In this document: piece after piece, positions 33,420 to 45,585 of the stretch
Numbering within the stretch: the stretch's first letter is position 1
Layout of the letters: each line of letters starts with the position of its first letter
Origin: Irpex lacteus
Lineage: Eukaryota > Basidiomycota > Agaricomycetes > Polyporales > Irpicaceae
Reading direction: 5' to 3'
Assembly: GCA_001986395.2 (NCBI GenBank)
Contig: MQVO02000041.1
Coordinates: forward strand, 1 to 64,000
Length of the DNA: 64,000 nt
Translations under genes and position numbers: made by a program
The notes under the pieces: generated by a model
Databases searched by the model: none
What the model was told of the DNA's origin: nothing
The model's input: only the letters and a program-made list of their open reading frames with translations

Positions 33420-36400
33420 ATGCCCATTCCTCGGCCGCCAGATTTTGAGCGCTACGAATATGACAACCTCTTACCCACCTGGCAGCCACCTGAACCACTG
33501 AATCGACCTGAAGGCCATGTGCCACAGGGACCAATCCCGCCTCCAGACACGCCAAGCGTACTAGGTGCAAAACGGAATATCAGGGGGGAGTTGCAAGAGC
33601 CGGATGGAGGCAAGGCTAGAAGGAAGGAGGGACAGGTAAGTGGCTGCGTACTTTATCGAGTCGAAAAGTCCTCAGTCGTAGCAGGCAAATGCACCATATC
33701 TGCAGATTCGGCACGATAAAGCCAGGAAAGACGATGTCCAGGTTAAGATTCGCAGAAATCGAGAGGAGGAAGATGCAGCATATGGAAGCGATGACTCCTC
33801 TGAGTCCGAGCCTCACAAGGAGGGATCGCCTGCTGCTGAAGAACCCCCGGAGAGCAGTTCAGATACAGTAAGTCTTTGTCTAACTGAGAGTGTGCTTCTC
33901 TCTCATTGATGATTATCCTCAGGAAACTACTCAGAATACGCACTTTGGTGGCGAAGGAGGTGGAGGGGAAGCCTCAGCGAGTAACCCAGCCACGGTGAGT
34001 CTCACTTGGGCAAAAATATGCGTTCAATGTCGTTGACAGACGCGGTTAGGTTGTTTTCCAAAACGCGGGTGGTAGCGGTGCTGAAGAGCAAACCCCCAAC
34101 AGCGACCCTCCTGCTTCGGACTTTCCTGTGCACTACCAGCAGCCCCTTGATAGCTCTCAAACCACGACGGGAGCATCGGATAGGCTGAATCCAGATGGTG
34201 ACGTAAATGGGCACCCTGACGAGGCCCAGGAGGTACGCACTAATCTTGCCTGGCATCCCTCATTATAATTACTCATTGGCGATGCCGTTGGGTCTTCTAT
34301 CGACAGGATGTGGATCGCGATATGGAGGATGTACGTTCTATATCAACGCAAGCAAGCTCTTCGTTACTCATGGCTTCCTTTTTACTGTCAGGGTACGCAA
34401 ACGCCGTATGACGAGGATGAGGATATGTATGAGCGTTCACATACACCAACGCAAGTGAGTTCCATAGCGTTGCCAGATGTTCGCGATTTAATTGTGAGGC
34501 AAAAGAATTCGATGGTGCCATCCGGGTCTCAAGGTGACCAGCATGGCCACCACCACCAAACCGGCGCGTCACACCTCGGGCACATGGGTGCCCCCCCTCA
34601 CGTTCCGCAGGCTCATACGCAGCTCCAGGCTCCTCATGTGCCTATGCAGCAAGGTAGCCAGCAGGGACCTTGGGCTCAGGGAGGCCAGCAGGGCCCTTGG
34701 GTTCAGGGCGACCAGCAGGGACCTTGGGTCCAGGGCGGCCAGCAGGGATCTTGGGTCCAGGGAGGCCAGCAGGGACCTTGGCTACAGGGCGGCCAGCATG
34801 CGCCTTGGCAACAGGGTGGACAACAGGCACTCACTCAGTACAATACGCAGCAACAGACGTACACGCATCCCCAGTCGCCTTATCCCTATCCATACACGCC
34901 TCAGCCCAGCCAGTATGGTCAGCCTCAGGGTCCCTACTCCTTGCCGCAGCCCCCACAGCTCATGGGCTACAACATGGGACCGCAACAGACACCGTCTGCT
35001 TTGCCTCCGCCCGGATGGAGCCCCGACCAAGGTCCCAATCCCAATCAGTTCCTTCCACATAGTGCACCCACACGGGCTCCGACTGTGCCAGAAGCTACCC
35101 TCCCCCGTACAGACCCTGCAAGCCAGGTAATTAGTTATCTTAGCTGGCAAGCCTTCTAAGCTCACAGAACTTTGCAGCCTGCTGACCCTTCGCGGCCGTC
35201 CAAGCCCAAACCAGGCCGGAGAACCGGGAGAAATACGGGAGTAAGTAGCTCCCTCCATCGCGAATGGGCTTTCTTAACGTCGCCTCCTTTTTCAGTCCTC
35301 TACTAGTAGCAAGAAACAGAAGGTCGCTAACTCTAATTATCGGCCGGCGCCCTCTCTCAGTCGTCAACTCAGTCAGACTAGTGAAGACCTTGAAGGGCCT
35401 CAGGCAGGGCCATCTGGATCGCAGTTTGAAGGGGCCCCTCAACCTCCGCCTGTTCCATCCCACTACAGCGCTCCTAACGGCAATACACCCACAACTCGCC
35501 CGCCTTTCCAACCCACCCTAACTCGCACCCCTACGCTACCCGTTGCAACTTCCTCCTACACTCCGGATGGCAACACCCTTCCACCCCACGCCCCTCAGAC
35601 CAACCGCCCCTACCAGCCTCAGAGTGATCCATCTACCAGCGCAGAGACCGCTGGTAGTACAGGATCTGCTACACAGGTATGCTAGCCCTTCGGGCCTTGC
35701 AAATAATCGAGACGCCTTTCGCTGAATGCACCTCTTTCGTCTGTATAGCCACCCAACATACCCTCTAGCCACGGTTCAGCCGACGCAGCCTTTCAGGCCA
35801 GATTGCTCAACATGCTCCAGGAGGTGAAAAACAACAACGACCAGCTAGCCAGAGATATGAAGGCCAGAATTAACGCTGAAGAGTAAGTGCCCTTGCCTTC
35901 AAACCGCAACCTTTCTCACAAAGCTTCTGTCAGGGCCTTGGTGAGCAACGCGGTACAGAAGGCAGTCGAGTCCATACACACAGGGCTGGCTGCTTTCACT
36001 GCTGGCGAGGCTGTCGCTGAGTCCATGCGTCGCAAACGTGCAGCAGAGCGCACTCGTCGCGGTGCTATAAAAGCCGCTTTAGCATCTGCCTCCTCGTCAG
36101 CTTCTTCTGCCAAAGGAAAAGGTAGAGCCCTGCCTGGCGACCTTGTAGAAGAGGGCGAGGACGAGGGCGAGAACGAGGACGAAGGCGCCGACACGACTTC
36201 CAACGCCATGCGTGTCCAAGCCCTTGCCGATGAGGAAGGCATGCACAAGAATAGCATCCAGAGTGCGGTTCGTTCCCATGTGAAATCCATGATAGCGGTC
36301 AAGGACTATTCCAAGTTGGCTCTTGCCTGTCCACCGCTGACGGACGAAGAAATCGAAGCCTTCGCGTGCGACGCGCCAGATGCCCCTGTCATCAACCCGA

Positions 36401-37203
36401 AAAAGCTTCGTGTCGACTTCGAACACCCCTGGGTCCACTTTCCATGGAATGTAGAGGTTCGCGGAGTGATAGTGGAGGACTTCATCGAGGCCGCGAAGAA
36501 GGGAGAAATCCCTAAGCTTTGTGTCCCGCATCACCACCTTACACCTCACTCCATTGGCACCGTCTTAGATAGTCACATGAAGTCGCTCAGGGGAAAATAT
36601 CGTGACAGCCTGAAAAGCAACACCGACCGTTTAGAGTTGCAGAAGAAGAAGAAGAATGCTATACAAGGCAGAAAGCGGACGGTAAGTTAGCAACATTCCT
36701 TCCCACTTGGAGTCCAAGCTGATCTTATTCATGGTCAGCTCTATGACTCTCGTGCTATGACGCTGTCCATCCGTCCTTCCCTTCAACACATCCTTGCCCT
36801 CCTGGATCTGATCAAGCCTTACCACTTGGGCGAGGATGAGATCATTGGGCCTGTCCACCCCCCCGTCTACCAGTCACGCCGCCCTTTGTGGATGAGCCTC
36901 GAGTTGGACGAGTGCTTTGTCCGCGTAGACGAGCTCCATCGGGAGGATTGGGCAGGAGGACGTCGAGCCGGAAACCCTCCTCGCACGATCGTGCCACACC
37001 CGAAGGGAGAACGCGTACGCACCCAGGCGCCCGCTGGACTTCCCATCAACTGCTACGACCAGAAATACGTCGCGAAACTCAAGCAACACCAGAAAGCTGC
37101 TTTGGACATTCAATATCACACTGTAGACCTCTCAATCCCGGCCGATATAGATGCGCAAGTACAGGAGAGTGCAGCGTCTGGCGATTCAGACGAAGAGCTT
37201 TAG
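33420..37203 (+). CDS. Low-complexity (Gln/Pro-rich) multi-exon protein, 1,060 aa, conserved-looking C-terminus
   Basis: Exons: 33420-33635, 33706-33867, 33923-33994, 34050-34232, 34307-34330, 34392-35126, 35178-35240, 35296-35676, 35749-35882, 35934-36681 and 36739-37203. The sum is 3,183 nt, exactly 1,061 codons, with an 8-codon micro-exon (34307-34330). Residues about 1-640 are disordered and rich in Pro, Gln, Gly and Ser, and include six copies of a nine-residue GQQGPWVQG-type repeat; the composition is prion-like. The part from exon 9 on is different: an amphipathic helix (FQARLLNMLQEVKNNNDQLA), a basic/acidic linker, then a probably globular domain with WVHFPWNVEVRG, PHHHLTPHS and SLELDECFVR. 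I do not recognise the domain. It could be a nucleic-acid-binding or condensate-forming protein, inferred only from composition. Confidence 0.7.
34657..34818 (+). repeat. Coding minisatellite, 6 x 27 bp
   Basis: Six head-to-tail copies of a 27-bp unit (starting GCCAGCAGGGACCTTGGG) begin at 34657, 34684, 34711, 34738, 34765 and 34792. Each keeps the reading frame and encodes GQQGPWVQG or a close variant. Copies 1-5 differ mainly at single bases; copy 6 is more diverged (QHAPWQQ). A decayed seventh copy follows. Confidence 0.9.
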
Positions 37204-37351
37204 ACGTTATAGCGGCCGTTTGCACTTCGCAGTCCACCTAGATTCGCCACCGATCGCTCCCTCCCAAAAGCTTCCAAATGCAACTCCTCCATATCTTATC
37301 ACCTTCGCTGACTTAATCTTATCTCGTTTGATCTTATCTTGTCCATTTGTT

Positions 37352-37479
37352 CGTTTGATCTTATCTGGCCACTCTGTGAGTGCTCTGTCGTCCATTTGTT
37401 CATTTAATCTTATCTGGCCACTCTGTGAGTGCTCCGTCGTCCATTTGTTGGTTTGATCTTATCTCGTCCATTTTAATCT
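37352..37479 (+). repeat. 49-bp tandem repeat (2 copies plus a partial) 3' of the low-complexity gene
   Basis: Units 37352-37400 and 37401-37449 are nearly identical (core TTATCTGGCCACTCTGTGAG, end GTCCATTTGTT); a third copy breaks off after about 20 bp. The shorter motif TTGATCTTATCT also recurs just upstream (37315-37345) and downstream, so a smaller unit preceded the longer one. It lies in the 3' flank, possibly in the 3' UTR. Confidence 0.8.
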
Positions 37480-38146
37480 TATCTTGCACATTTAAACTCC
37501 GTTGTTTTCCCACATGTTGCGGCCACTCCATGTGCTCCGAGATAAAATCTGTGATGCGCAGAGCTGTGATGCGCCATCCTGAGGCTGCGTTTGTCTCGGT
37601 ACCTTCGGACGATCGATTTGGTTACCTAGGCACCCTTTTACCTGAAAGGCAAAAAGCGCTGATTATCACATTGTTTTTGCGTTTTTGCGATTGTCACAAA
37701 ACCCCCCGCGAGTTTACCTATCCGCCGGGTTAAAAAGCGCTGATGAGGTTTCCTTTGTGCGCGCCGAGGAACCGGTAGATCTGTCGCGTGTTCGGAGATT
37801 CAGTCCGCATCGAAAAGATGTCTTTTTGGTGGCCTCATTGCGCGAGGCAAAATGAACGCATTGTTAAACAAAACAATGGTTTTCATTCGTTCGAAATGTC
37901 CCACTTTTCGACGGTTTTTCGACGTCGGATTCATCAGCTAAAAGGTAAACAAATCTGTGCTTTAGATCTGCTTTCAACCCGCAGGAACTGGCTATGTCAC
38001 AAAGCAGACAAAAATAGCTACATAAGTGGATAATAATTTGGATCTCCGCCGCGTGAATAACCGCTAGAAAAAGCCTTATTAGGTGACTCAATCGATCCCT
38101 TTTCTGCGGATATCCGGCGCTCGCTGATCGCCTTTTGCCCCCGGTG
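37480..38146. other. Gene-free stretch
   Basis: There is no supported gene. The motif AAAAAGCGCTGAT occurs twice (near 37651 and 37732) and a short stem (CATTG...CAATG) lies near 37858-37876. Both could be remains of an old mobile element. Confidence 0.35.
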
Positions 38147-40414
38147 TACCCGTAAGGATTTTTAGGATTTAGGGCACTCTAAACGCTTTCGGAGAATGAA
38201 CGTTGTGATGGGACCCTCCTAGCGGGGTTTGAGATTTACTGCCCGAGGTACATGCCGCTAGGCCGTTGGATTACATAATCAGATCATCTAGGTAGATGCA
38301 CCGGCATCAGCGCATCACCAATGCCGTTGCATGCCGTAGCACTTGTCGCTATCTAAACCTCTCCCTAAAGCTAGAATCTGTGTCGGTCAAGCTTGGCCTC
38401 CTCAGATTCAAAGGATTAGAGACGTGTTTAGGCATCGGCGCCTACACACCTCTCCTCCAACGATGACCTGACGTGCACAAGTAGAGGTGGTGACCTGTTT
38501 GCGGCCACAGAACGAGTTTCGGTGCGCAGAGAAACAGAGCTGTCATGCAAGTTCGGTATTTCCTAGCAGTGGTGTTCATGTAATGGATGGCTCCAAGGGT
38601 TGGACACATCCTCAGGCCTCAGGCCTCAGGCTCGCGCATGCCCTCAGGAGTGAGACACAGCAATGCCATTTCCGCATCAGGTATTCTTTGAACGAGATGC
38701 GCTCACGTGCAATGTAGTGGGCTATGGACATCATGCCACTGTCCAGTAGGTGAGCAGTCAATTCTCCACATCCGTTGATAATTACAGGTCTAGTCCCGAT
38801 TCACTCATGAAATAGTCGCATACCGATGAATGGTCGTATTAAGTAGGTCATTGCTGACATATTTAAGGAAAGCTCTGTCGCGACGAATCGAGTTTACGCA
38901 CTGATAGTCACGGTCGAGCCAGCTGCTACTAGTAACCATTCACTGCTATCTCACAGATTATCAACGGTATGACTTGGACAATAACCAAGTGTTGTAAAGG
39001 TGTGGCAAGATGGTACACATACAAGTAAATCGTCTGTTTGGTGCCGCTTACACGGTAGAGAGGCCTCCGAGAACCAACATTCCAGGCCAGCGCTTATCCT
39101 CGCGGGTCCTGCGCTTCTCACCGTAGAGCAGCCTCTGAGTCCGAGTCGAAGGACATTCTCGTCGGCCCATATTGCTCAGAGAACTCGCACTGATATTCGA
39201 TAGGACTAGTTAACGCGCACTACCAGTGATGTTGTAGGGAAACGTGATACTTACTTCTCCAGACAGAGTCCGAGTCGAGAACATCAGCAATATCACAAGT
39301 GAATTGGGCGGCAACTTGGACTTACAACCGTCTTGGGGTTGGAGTTGGAACTTGCAGTGAATTGGGCGCCCGTCTTGGGGGCTCGTCTTGCGTGAAATAT
39401 TTATCACCGAATACACAGAGGTTTTATTATATATACATCACTCTGTACAGACCTCAGAATTATTGTCTGGGTAGAAAGGTCACTTTAGAATGTAATTGAA
39501 ATTCAAGTTTTAGCTACGTAGAATCCTCACGTTCACCATTCAAGTTACTTATGTGCACCTGCTTGAAGCGGAATCTGAGTTGCGGCGTAAGTGGGCACAT
39601 AAACTCGTTGTAATTGATCTCTATCAAAAGACATGAACATCGCGAAGGGAGGAAGTGAGAAGGCACTTGAAGAAAGTGTCCAACGGATGGACAGGCGGGG
39701 CTAGTATGTTTATATGTTCGGAACACTATAATTCTGAGGCGAAGGTTCAGGGTAAGGAGCGGTAGAGGGGAGATGTGACGACGGAGCACATGGGAGTTGA
39801 CTCGATGAACTGCCAGGGGGTCAAGGTAGGCAAGGCGCACCTCTGGAAAACAATGAGCTCCTCCACTCTTTGCTTTTTGCAGTTGACTTCTAGACGTGGT
39901 GAACGAGCTTGCCACCGACATCGTCCCGGTTCCTTAACGAGGCTTTGAGCGGGGAACACTCGGTGCTGTTGAGGGTTGCCTCGGCTCTCCTTGTTGCTGG
40001 CCCGTTCGTCTTTGTGGGACACGGGACACCCTCTGCCGCAGATGTCGTACAACGAGAGAGGGAAGGGGGACTGCGACGTCTCTAGTGGGCGAGCATCATG
40101 ATCAGCAAACTCATCATTTATCGAGTTGTGGTAGGAATACACGTACCTTATCTTTGCCAAAGAAATTTAAATGTCACACATGCGACCAAGCTGCACACTC
40201 AGGCGATAGCAGAGCTCAGCTGGGTCTCAGCTTGCGAACAGTCCGTACCAAGCGGAAATATGTCCAACGGCTGACAAGTTGAAAGTCGAAACTTGAGAGT
40301 AGGCGTACTGAGAGGTACTGAGCGCTAGCTGCAAGAAGATGCAATCACATGACCCGATTTATTATTTGTACATGTTTTATCTAAGGACGCGCGTTCGAAC
40401 TTTGTCGTTTTCCA

Positions 40415-41830
40415 GCCTTGTTCATCGACCGACGACATCCTCACTCAACGGCCGTACAACAGAAGACGTCCACATTGGGGCAAGACCATACCTTTTAGCT
40501 TGCCAGAGGTGAGTCGCCACCGCCATTGGGATCGTTGTCCGGGCGAGGGAACTGGCAAGCAGGAACTGGCAGCCGGGAGTTGCGAGTGACATCGAGGGTG
40601 AGATGAGGCTGTGGGTGGAAGGATGAACGGATTTTAGCTGACAAGAACTGTGTGCAGGATGACGACAAGATTACTCCAGAATCGCCCCGAAGACCCGTAC
40701 GGACAGGCGGAGAAGAGGATGGACGACTGGTTTCAAACTTTCACCTCAAGACACTCCTGCGGCTAGATCTGCGATCGATTTCGAGCCTGGTAAGTCTATC
40801 CATTCCATTCCATTCTTCTTCTTTTCCTTTGTCCTTGCGCTTCTCTGGCTTCTTCCTCTATTCTTTTCTTCCCTTATACGGTGTCTCCGCCTCCTCCTCC
40901 CTTCATCATTTCCGATCCCTACGGTACACATGCCCTCGTCGATCACACAATTTCCCTTTAGGTGCAAAAATCGTGGGCCACAGAGCGACCTTGCTACCAA
41001 CGCCATTGGCCCAAGTCAGGTTTGTACTGGCGTTTCCGTGAGCGAGGGGTACATGAACGTCGAGGGTTCATTTTTTCACGGACGGCGTTGTTGGATTAGC
41101 TTGGTCCGTACTCACGGCTTCACTTCCACAGTATTAGAATCTTTGCTCACTCACTGAATACTGCTACGTGTAGCATGTTTCACCTTTGCACACTTCATTC
41201 TTCAAGCTCGATGTGCCCATGTCACTCAGGTAAGTCATCGAATGTGTATGAGTAAAATCTTCGCACTCATATGACCCAACAATAGGCTCTTGTAAGCACG
41301 ATCTTCGAGGCTCATGGGCTGCTCACAACATTACCAGTGTGGTATTCAGAAGGGGGCAAGTATGAGAAGTTGAGAACACACGGTACGTCTTCGATATCAA
41401 CTGTTGTATGCTAAAAAGCGCACTGACACACAAAAGCGGCCGCTCCGTTGTCACCCCGCACTGCAAATACCCATCGGAGTGACGCACCAGGGAGTTATGC
41501 ACATTACGTAGACGTATGCTCGGTTTTCGGTGGAAATCTCAGGGTAGTGCTCGCCTGACTCACAACAACTCTCAAATGCGATCTCGCTGATATCTACTTT
41601 ATCGCAGCGTCTTCCCCACAACAACAACAACAACAACTGTGGCTGGGCTGTGACAGCGTGGGTGAGCCTACCTTCATTCACTGCCTCCGCTACCGGGCTC
41701 GCTTCCCAGGTCCGCGACGAGGCTCATGTCTCTTACGCACTAGATGTTCCATTTGGTAAGCCCTTCCGCCTCCATTCACTAGCACTTGGAAACTCATTGA
41801 TTCTGAAAGATGAAATTCTATATGTCGAGT
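40415..41830 (+). other. Possible spliced gene or gene relic of unknown function
   Basis: Several open blocks with splice-like ends follow one another: about 40415-40509 (containing RRPHWGKTIPFSLPE, ends GAG|GTGAGT), 40659-40791 (CAG acceptor, GTAAGT donor), a block starting near 40962, 41175-41230 (HTSFFKLDVPMSLR, GTAAGT donor), 41284-41380 (ALVSTIFEAHGLLTTLPVWY, GTACGT donor) and a last block that reads into about 41550. I could not join them into one frame and know no homologue. They may be the remains of a gene carried inside the possible TIR element. Confidence 0.25.
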
Positions 41831-42049
41831 AGGAAAGGCACTGCCTGTACATGTGACTGTTGCGGAGGGTTCATTGAAGTACTTCTTATACTACTCGAGT
41901 AATGTAAATAGTCCTCGCTTTGATACAAATTCAATCTGAAAGGCCCGTAATTCTATCTAAAACAACCTTAAGATATGATCAAACAGCATGCCAATACCAC
42001 CAAGACAGTATTGGAGCTAGTGTTGACAGGTGTGTTTGTACGTCTTGGA

Positions 42050-42161
42050 CGTCTTGGGTGTCTTGTCTCAAGAGGTGACATGTGTTTCCCAAGACGGGTC
42101 ATATTGGGCGTCTTGGGTGTGTTAGGCGTCTTTCGTGGTCTTGGGCAAGACACCCAAGACG
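42050..42161. repeat. Perfect 16-bp inverted repeat with internal GTCTTGGG repeats
   Basis: CGTCTTGGGTGTCTTG (42050-42065) is repeated as its exact reverse complement at 42146-42161. Between and beside the arms the GTCTTGG/CCAAGAC motif recurs several times in both orientations. It looks like a small MITE-like or satellite element; no clear target duplication flanks it. Similar CGTCTTGGGG words occur at about 39330-39390. Confidence 0.7.
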
Positions 42162-42677
42162 GTTGTCATTTTGCTGATGAATGGCAAGACTCGAACGATC
42201 CCACTTTGATCAATCTTTGCTCACAAGCGCAGCATTCTCAAAAAGCCTACTCGTTTGCTTCTTTGGTGCGTAATTTCGATACCTGACCGGTGACCTACAT
42301 ACAGCTCGTTCGCTCCCATGTGTTGTGAACGGGTGCTTGCCCTGTGGTCCCAAGTTTCCCAGCTTGAAGCATGACAGCACTAGGTCGCTCATAAAGTCTC
42401 CGAGATGTTGAAACCATTGCAGCGTCACCTTCACATGTTATATACACTTTATTTTCATATTTACTGATAGTTCTACGTTGAGTTACCTTGTATAATACGT
42501 TGAATAGTAGTCGAACAGCTGCAGACCGCGTTGATGGTAAGCGCTTACTGAGTTCTTCGTGCCGTTCAGCAATCGATTCGGCATGCGTTAATTGTGCCAA
42601 TCGGGAAAGGGCGTCAATGCTGATATAGGCGGAGACATAAATCTAGAGATCCCTAAATCCTAAAAGGCTTACGGGTA

Positions 42678-43678
42678 GGCATCCAGTAGGATTTGTCTAC
42701 AACTGCAGTGATGATGAGCGACTTCATACTGGGTTCGTTCAACTCTTATCTTACCACTCCCCAGCCGTTCAATCCGAGCCCGAATCACAACCTTTCTGCG
42801 TCGTCAATAAAGTCGCTGCGACTTGGATTTACCCCCACCATATGACGATGGTCTAAGACGTCTGAGCCTCGGCTATCTCATGTCACCGTATGCACACACC
42901 ATCGCGTAGCCTCATGCCAGCTCAGCAGATTGTTCTCGGCCATGCCCTATTAACTGGAGGGCACGCACTCGTTTATCCGTCGACTACTCGATAGTTTACC
43001 ATCTTGCTGCACACCACCCTCTGCAACTACGATCTGAACGTTGAGAACCTGAGGAGTGCTGACTTGTGGGACGAATCAAGCTATAGGACGGTCTTTGATG
43101 ACTATTGGGCTATTGAGGTGAGTCAGTATGAACCTTGGACATTTATGCGTGCTCTGATCATGAACTTTACATGTAGTTGACGTTGTATCTCGCGGTTTTC
43201 ATCCCGTGGAGTACACAACTTTGATCAGCTGACACGTTACAAGCTGTCGTTTTGCAGCCTTCGAATTCAGCGTCATCTTCCGCTCTATTTCTAGCACTGC
43301 GGAATGCACATCCCATGCTCGAACGAGAAAGGACGGATACGTGTCGTTGTTCCCGTTTTTGAGATTTGCAAACGGTGAGTCCTCTTTACAAGCCCATATT
43401 TCCCTTGCTTACGCATACTCATCCAGCCAGTCGTTATTCTCTACGTGCAATTAAACATGGGTCAACCCGAGACGAGACTTATGTTTCTATCTTCTACGTA
43501 CCGCCCGCTCATCGTGAACGTCCTCGAGAACGTTCTCAAAAACCTGGTGGCATTTTCATGTGTATGCCGTGCTGCGTTCACAGTGCCCTATCCACGGTGA
43601 ATCAGTCAGTTGCTTCCGCCGCTATCAGCCTTCCATGTACTGCATTCCTCACGCAAATGTCCCCCATATGGACCCAGA
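42678..43678. other. Gene-poor stretch with possible relic exons
   Basis: An open block at about 42995-43116 (containing YDLNVENLRSADLWDE, ending GAG|GTGAGT) and a second near 43260-43372 ending at GTGAGT resemble exons. They do not join into a product I recognise. Probably decayed gene fragments. Confidence 0.25.
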
Positions 43679-43686
43679 CCTGTAAT
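43679..43686. repeat. Left 8-bp target-site duplication of the hAT-like element
   Basis: CCTGTAAT here is identical to 45578-45585 at the other end of the element, which marks the insertion site exactly. Confidence 0.8.
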
Positions 43687-45577
43687 TAGTGATGTGCATG
43701 GCCCGGCTCCAAGCCCGCAAGCCCTCCGAGCCGGGCCCAAATAAGCCGGGCCAAGCCGGGCCCAAATGGTGGGCTTGAAGCGGCCCAAGGCTCGGCTTGT
43801 CATCATGCAGGCCCAAGCCGGGCCTTCAGGCCAAGGCTTCAACGAGATACAGTACAGTATTTTTGTGACCAATGAGACATGTGTGCTGTCATGGCGGGCA
43901 CGGTTTATTGTTCACGAAATACCTCTCCCATGGACGCAAGATCCCGGGGGCCGGTAGATGTCACCGGTGAGTAGTATTATTTACGGCCATCCTTGATGGC
44001 TTCTGCGATCGACTCGTACTCAGACTCATTCTTGGATAATGAGGCTAATTAAGACTTGCAGATATACCTAGCTAGCTCTCAGGAGAAGCATAAGCCTAAG
44101 TGTGGCAAGTATACCGATTGAAGGTTTACTGGGACTGTCGGACAGCACTTGAAAGGCAACGTACTATTCTTTGTATCTTATCTCAGTGTGAACATGAAAT
44201 GCAGCACCGTGTTGGTTCACATCCAGAGAGATGCAGTGCACATCATGAATATCCAAGCTCTGGCTCATGATCTTGTTCTCAATATTCCAATAGACATCCG
44301 GCCTATAGATTTAGACTGGTGCGTTAGTACCGTACGATTCACTAAGCTCACTATAGTGTCAGGTCGCTACGACGGAAGATCTACAGCAGGAAGTTGATTA
44401 TTTCGGTGACCCATCGCGGTAGGTTGTTCTATGGCAAGAAGTGGCAGCGACTTACGCATTTACGTTCAGGATACGCCGTGAGGCAATGTACGCATTCAAC
44501 GCACGAGAAGGAAGAGTGTCATCGGATCTTCATGTCAACGTGGCCGAGGAAGGTTTCGATCTGCACGATGCGCTCGGGTGATATCTTGATGGCATCGTAA
44601 AGCTGGAGGGCAGCAAGAAGCGCATGGAGGTTACAGTCACAGAATAACCTCTTCTACAGATTCAGCTTTAGGTGCGCTTTTTTACGTGGTACTGCTTTGT
44701 AACACAACTAACTCTGGTCCTACTCAGCGAGTTCAATTCGATAGAGAAACTGAACAAGCGCACAAGTCTCAGGCGTATGTCAAGTTCAGCGAGACAGTCT
44801 ACATGGATTGTTTGCCGGAAAGCGTAGATCCTGCAAAGAGGTGATTCAGCCGTAGTTGACCGAAAGAGACTCCGACTTGATCTCGAGCGAATTGCCGCAC
44901 CACTAGTACAAGTCTTTATAAGGTAAGCACTCGCATACAGGCTGCCAGAAAGGATACACGGAAAGTCGCTCGTTGGGGTGACAGTTTTAAAGAAACAAGC
45001 AAATCGTTGTTCGGCAGCAAGGCTGGTTAATGAATCGTGCCATGGTCTCGTATTGTGGTGTGTTTCAATCAACGGCTCTTCTCACAGGGCGGGCCAACAA
45101 ATCACAGAACACTTTGGAAGCAGATATCGTTGAAGTGCTTCGATTTCCGATTCGTCATGCCTCAAGCGTTAAGGCCTAATCTAAGTATTACGAGGAGGCA
45201 CCCAAATGTCAACTTACGTTGAAGGTAAGCTACTCCCAGACCTCGTTCTCAATAACAGCGAACACTATTCTCATGAAAGAGGCGACAGCAAAGGGTGGCC
45301 GGTAACGCTCATTGAAAGGAAGTTGAGGTTGGCGTTGATGTACCCATTTATAATGCCAACGAAGACGGTTTAAAAACCCCACATCGCACCGAGGTTAGTT
45401 CTATAAACATCCCTGTGCTTCAATATACAATTGAGCCGCGGCTCAAGCCCGAGCCCGGCCTGCGGCTTGGGCTTCGAACGGCTTCGGGCTCGGCTTGAGC
45501 TCACGGTAAGCCCAAGCCAACCAAAGCCGGGCCCAAGCCAGGGCTTTGAGCCCAAGCCGGGCCCGATACAACATTAC
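43687..45577. mobile_element. Non-autonomous hAT-like transposon, 1,891 bp
   Basis: The element is flanked on both sides by the same 8 bp, CCTGTAAT (43679-43686 and 45578-45585), the target-site duplication length of hAT elements. Its ends are imperfect inverted repeats: the left begins TAGTGATGTGCATGGCCCGG and the right, read on the other strand, TAATGTTGTATCGGGCCCGG. Both subterminal regions (about 43700-43830 and 45430-45565) are filled with GGGCCCGGCTT-type repeats, as in many hAT elements. No hAT transposase or dimerisation domain can be read inside, so it would depend on a transposase encoded elsewhere. Confidence 0.75.
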
Positions 45578-45585
45578 CTGTAATG
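45578..45585. repeat. Right 8-bp target-site duplication of the hAT-like element
   Basis: This copy of CCTGTAAT pairs with the one at 43679-43686. From here to 46134 no gene is seen. Confidence 0.8.

Larger units (their letters stand above)
38147..42677. mobile_element. Possible 4.5-kb TIR element flanked by TA
   Basis: At 38147-38174 the sequence runs from TACCCGTAAGG to TTTAGGATTTAGGG. At 42651-42677 the reverse complement recurs, with about two mismatches and one indel over 27-28 bp. Both outer ends are TA, as in Tc1/mariner or pogo target duplications. I see no DDE transposase inside, and 4.5 kb is long for that group. It could be a non-autonomous element enlarged by nested insertions, or two unrelated short elements in opposite orientation. 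Apart from possible exons at 40415-41830, the interior is gene-free. Confidence 0.45.

Noticed and set aside
39514..40160. Overlapping minus-strand frames
   Set aside because: Composition looks random, no splice-consistent structure, no motif.
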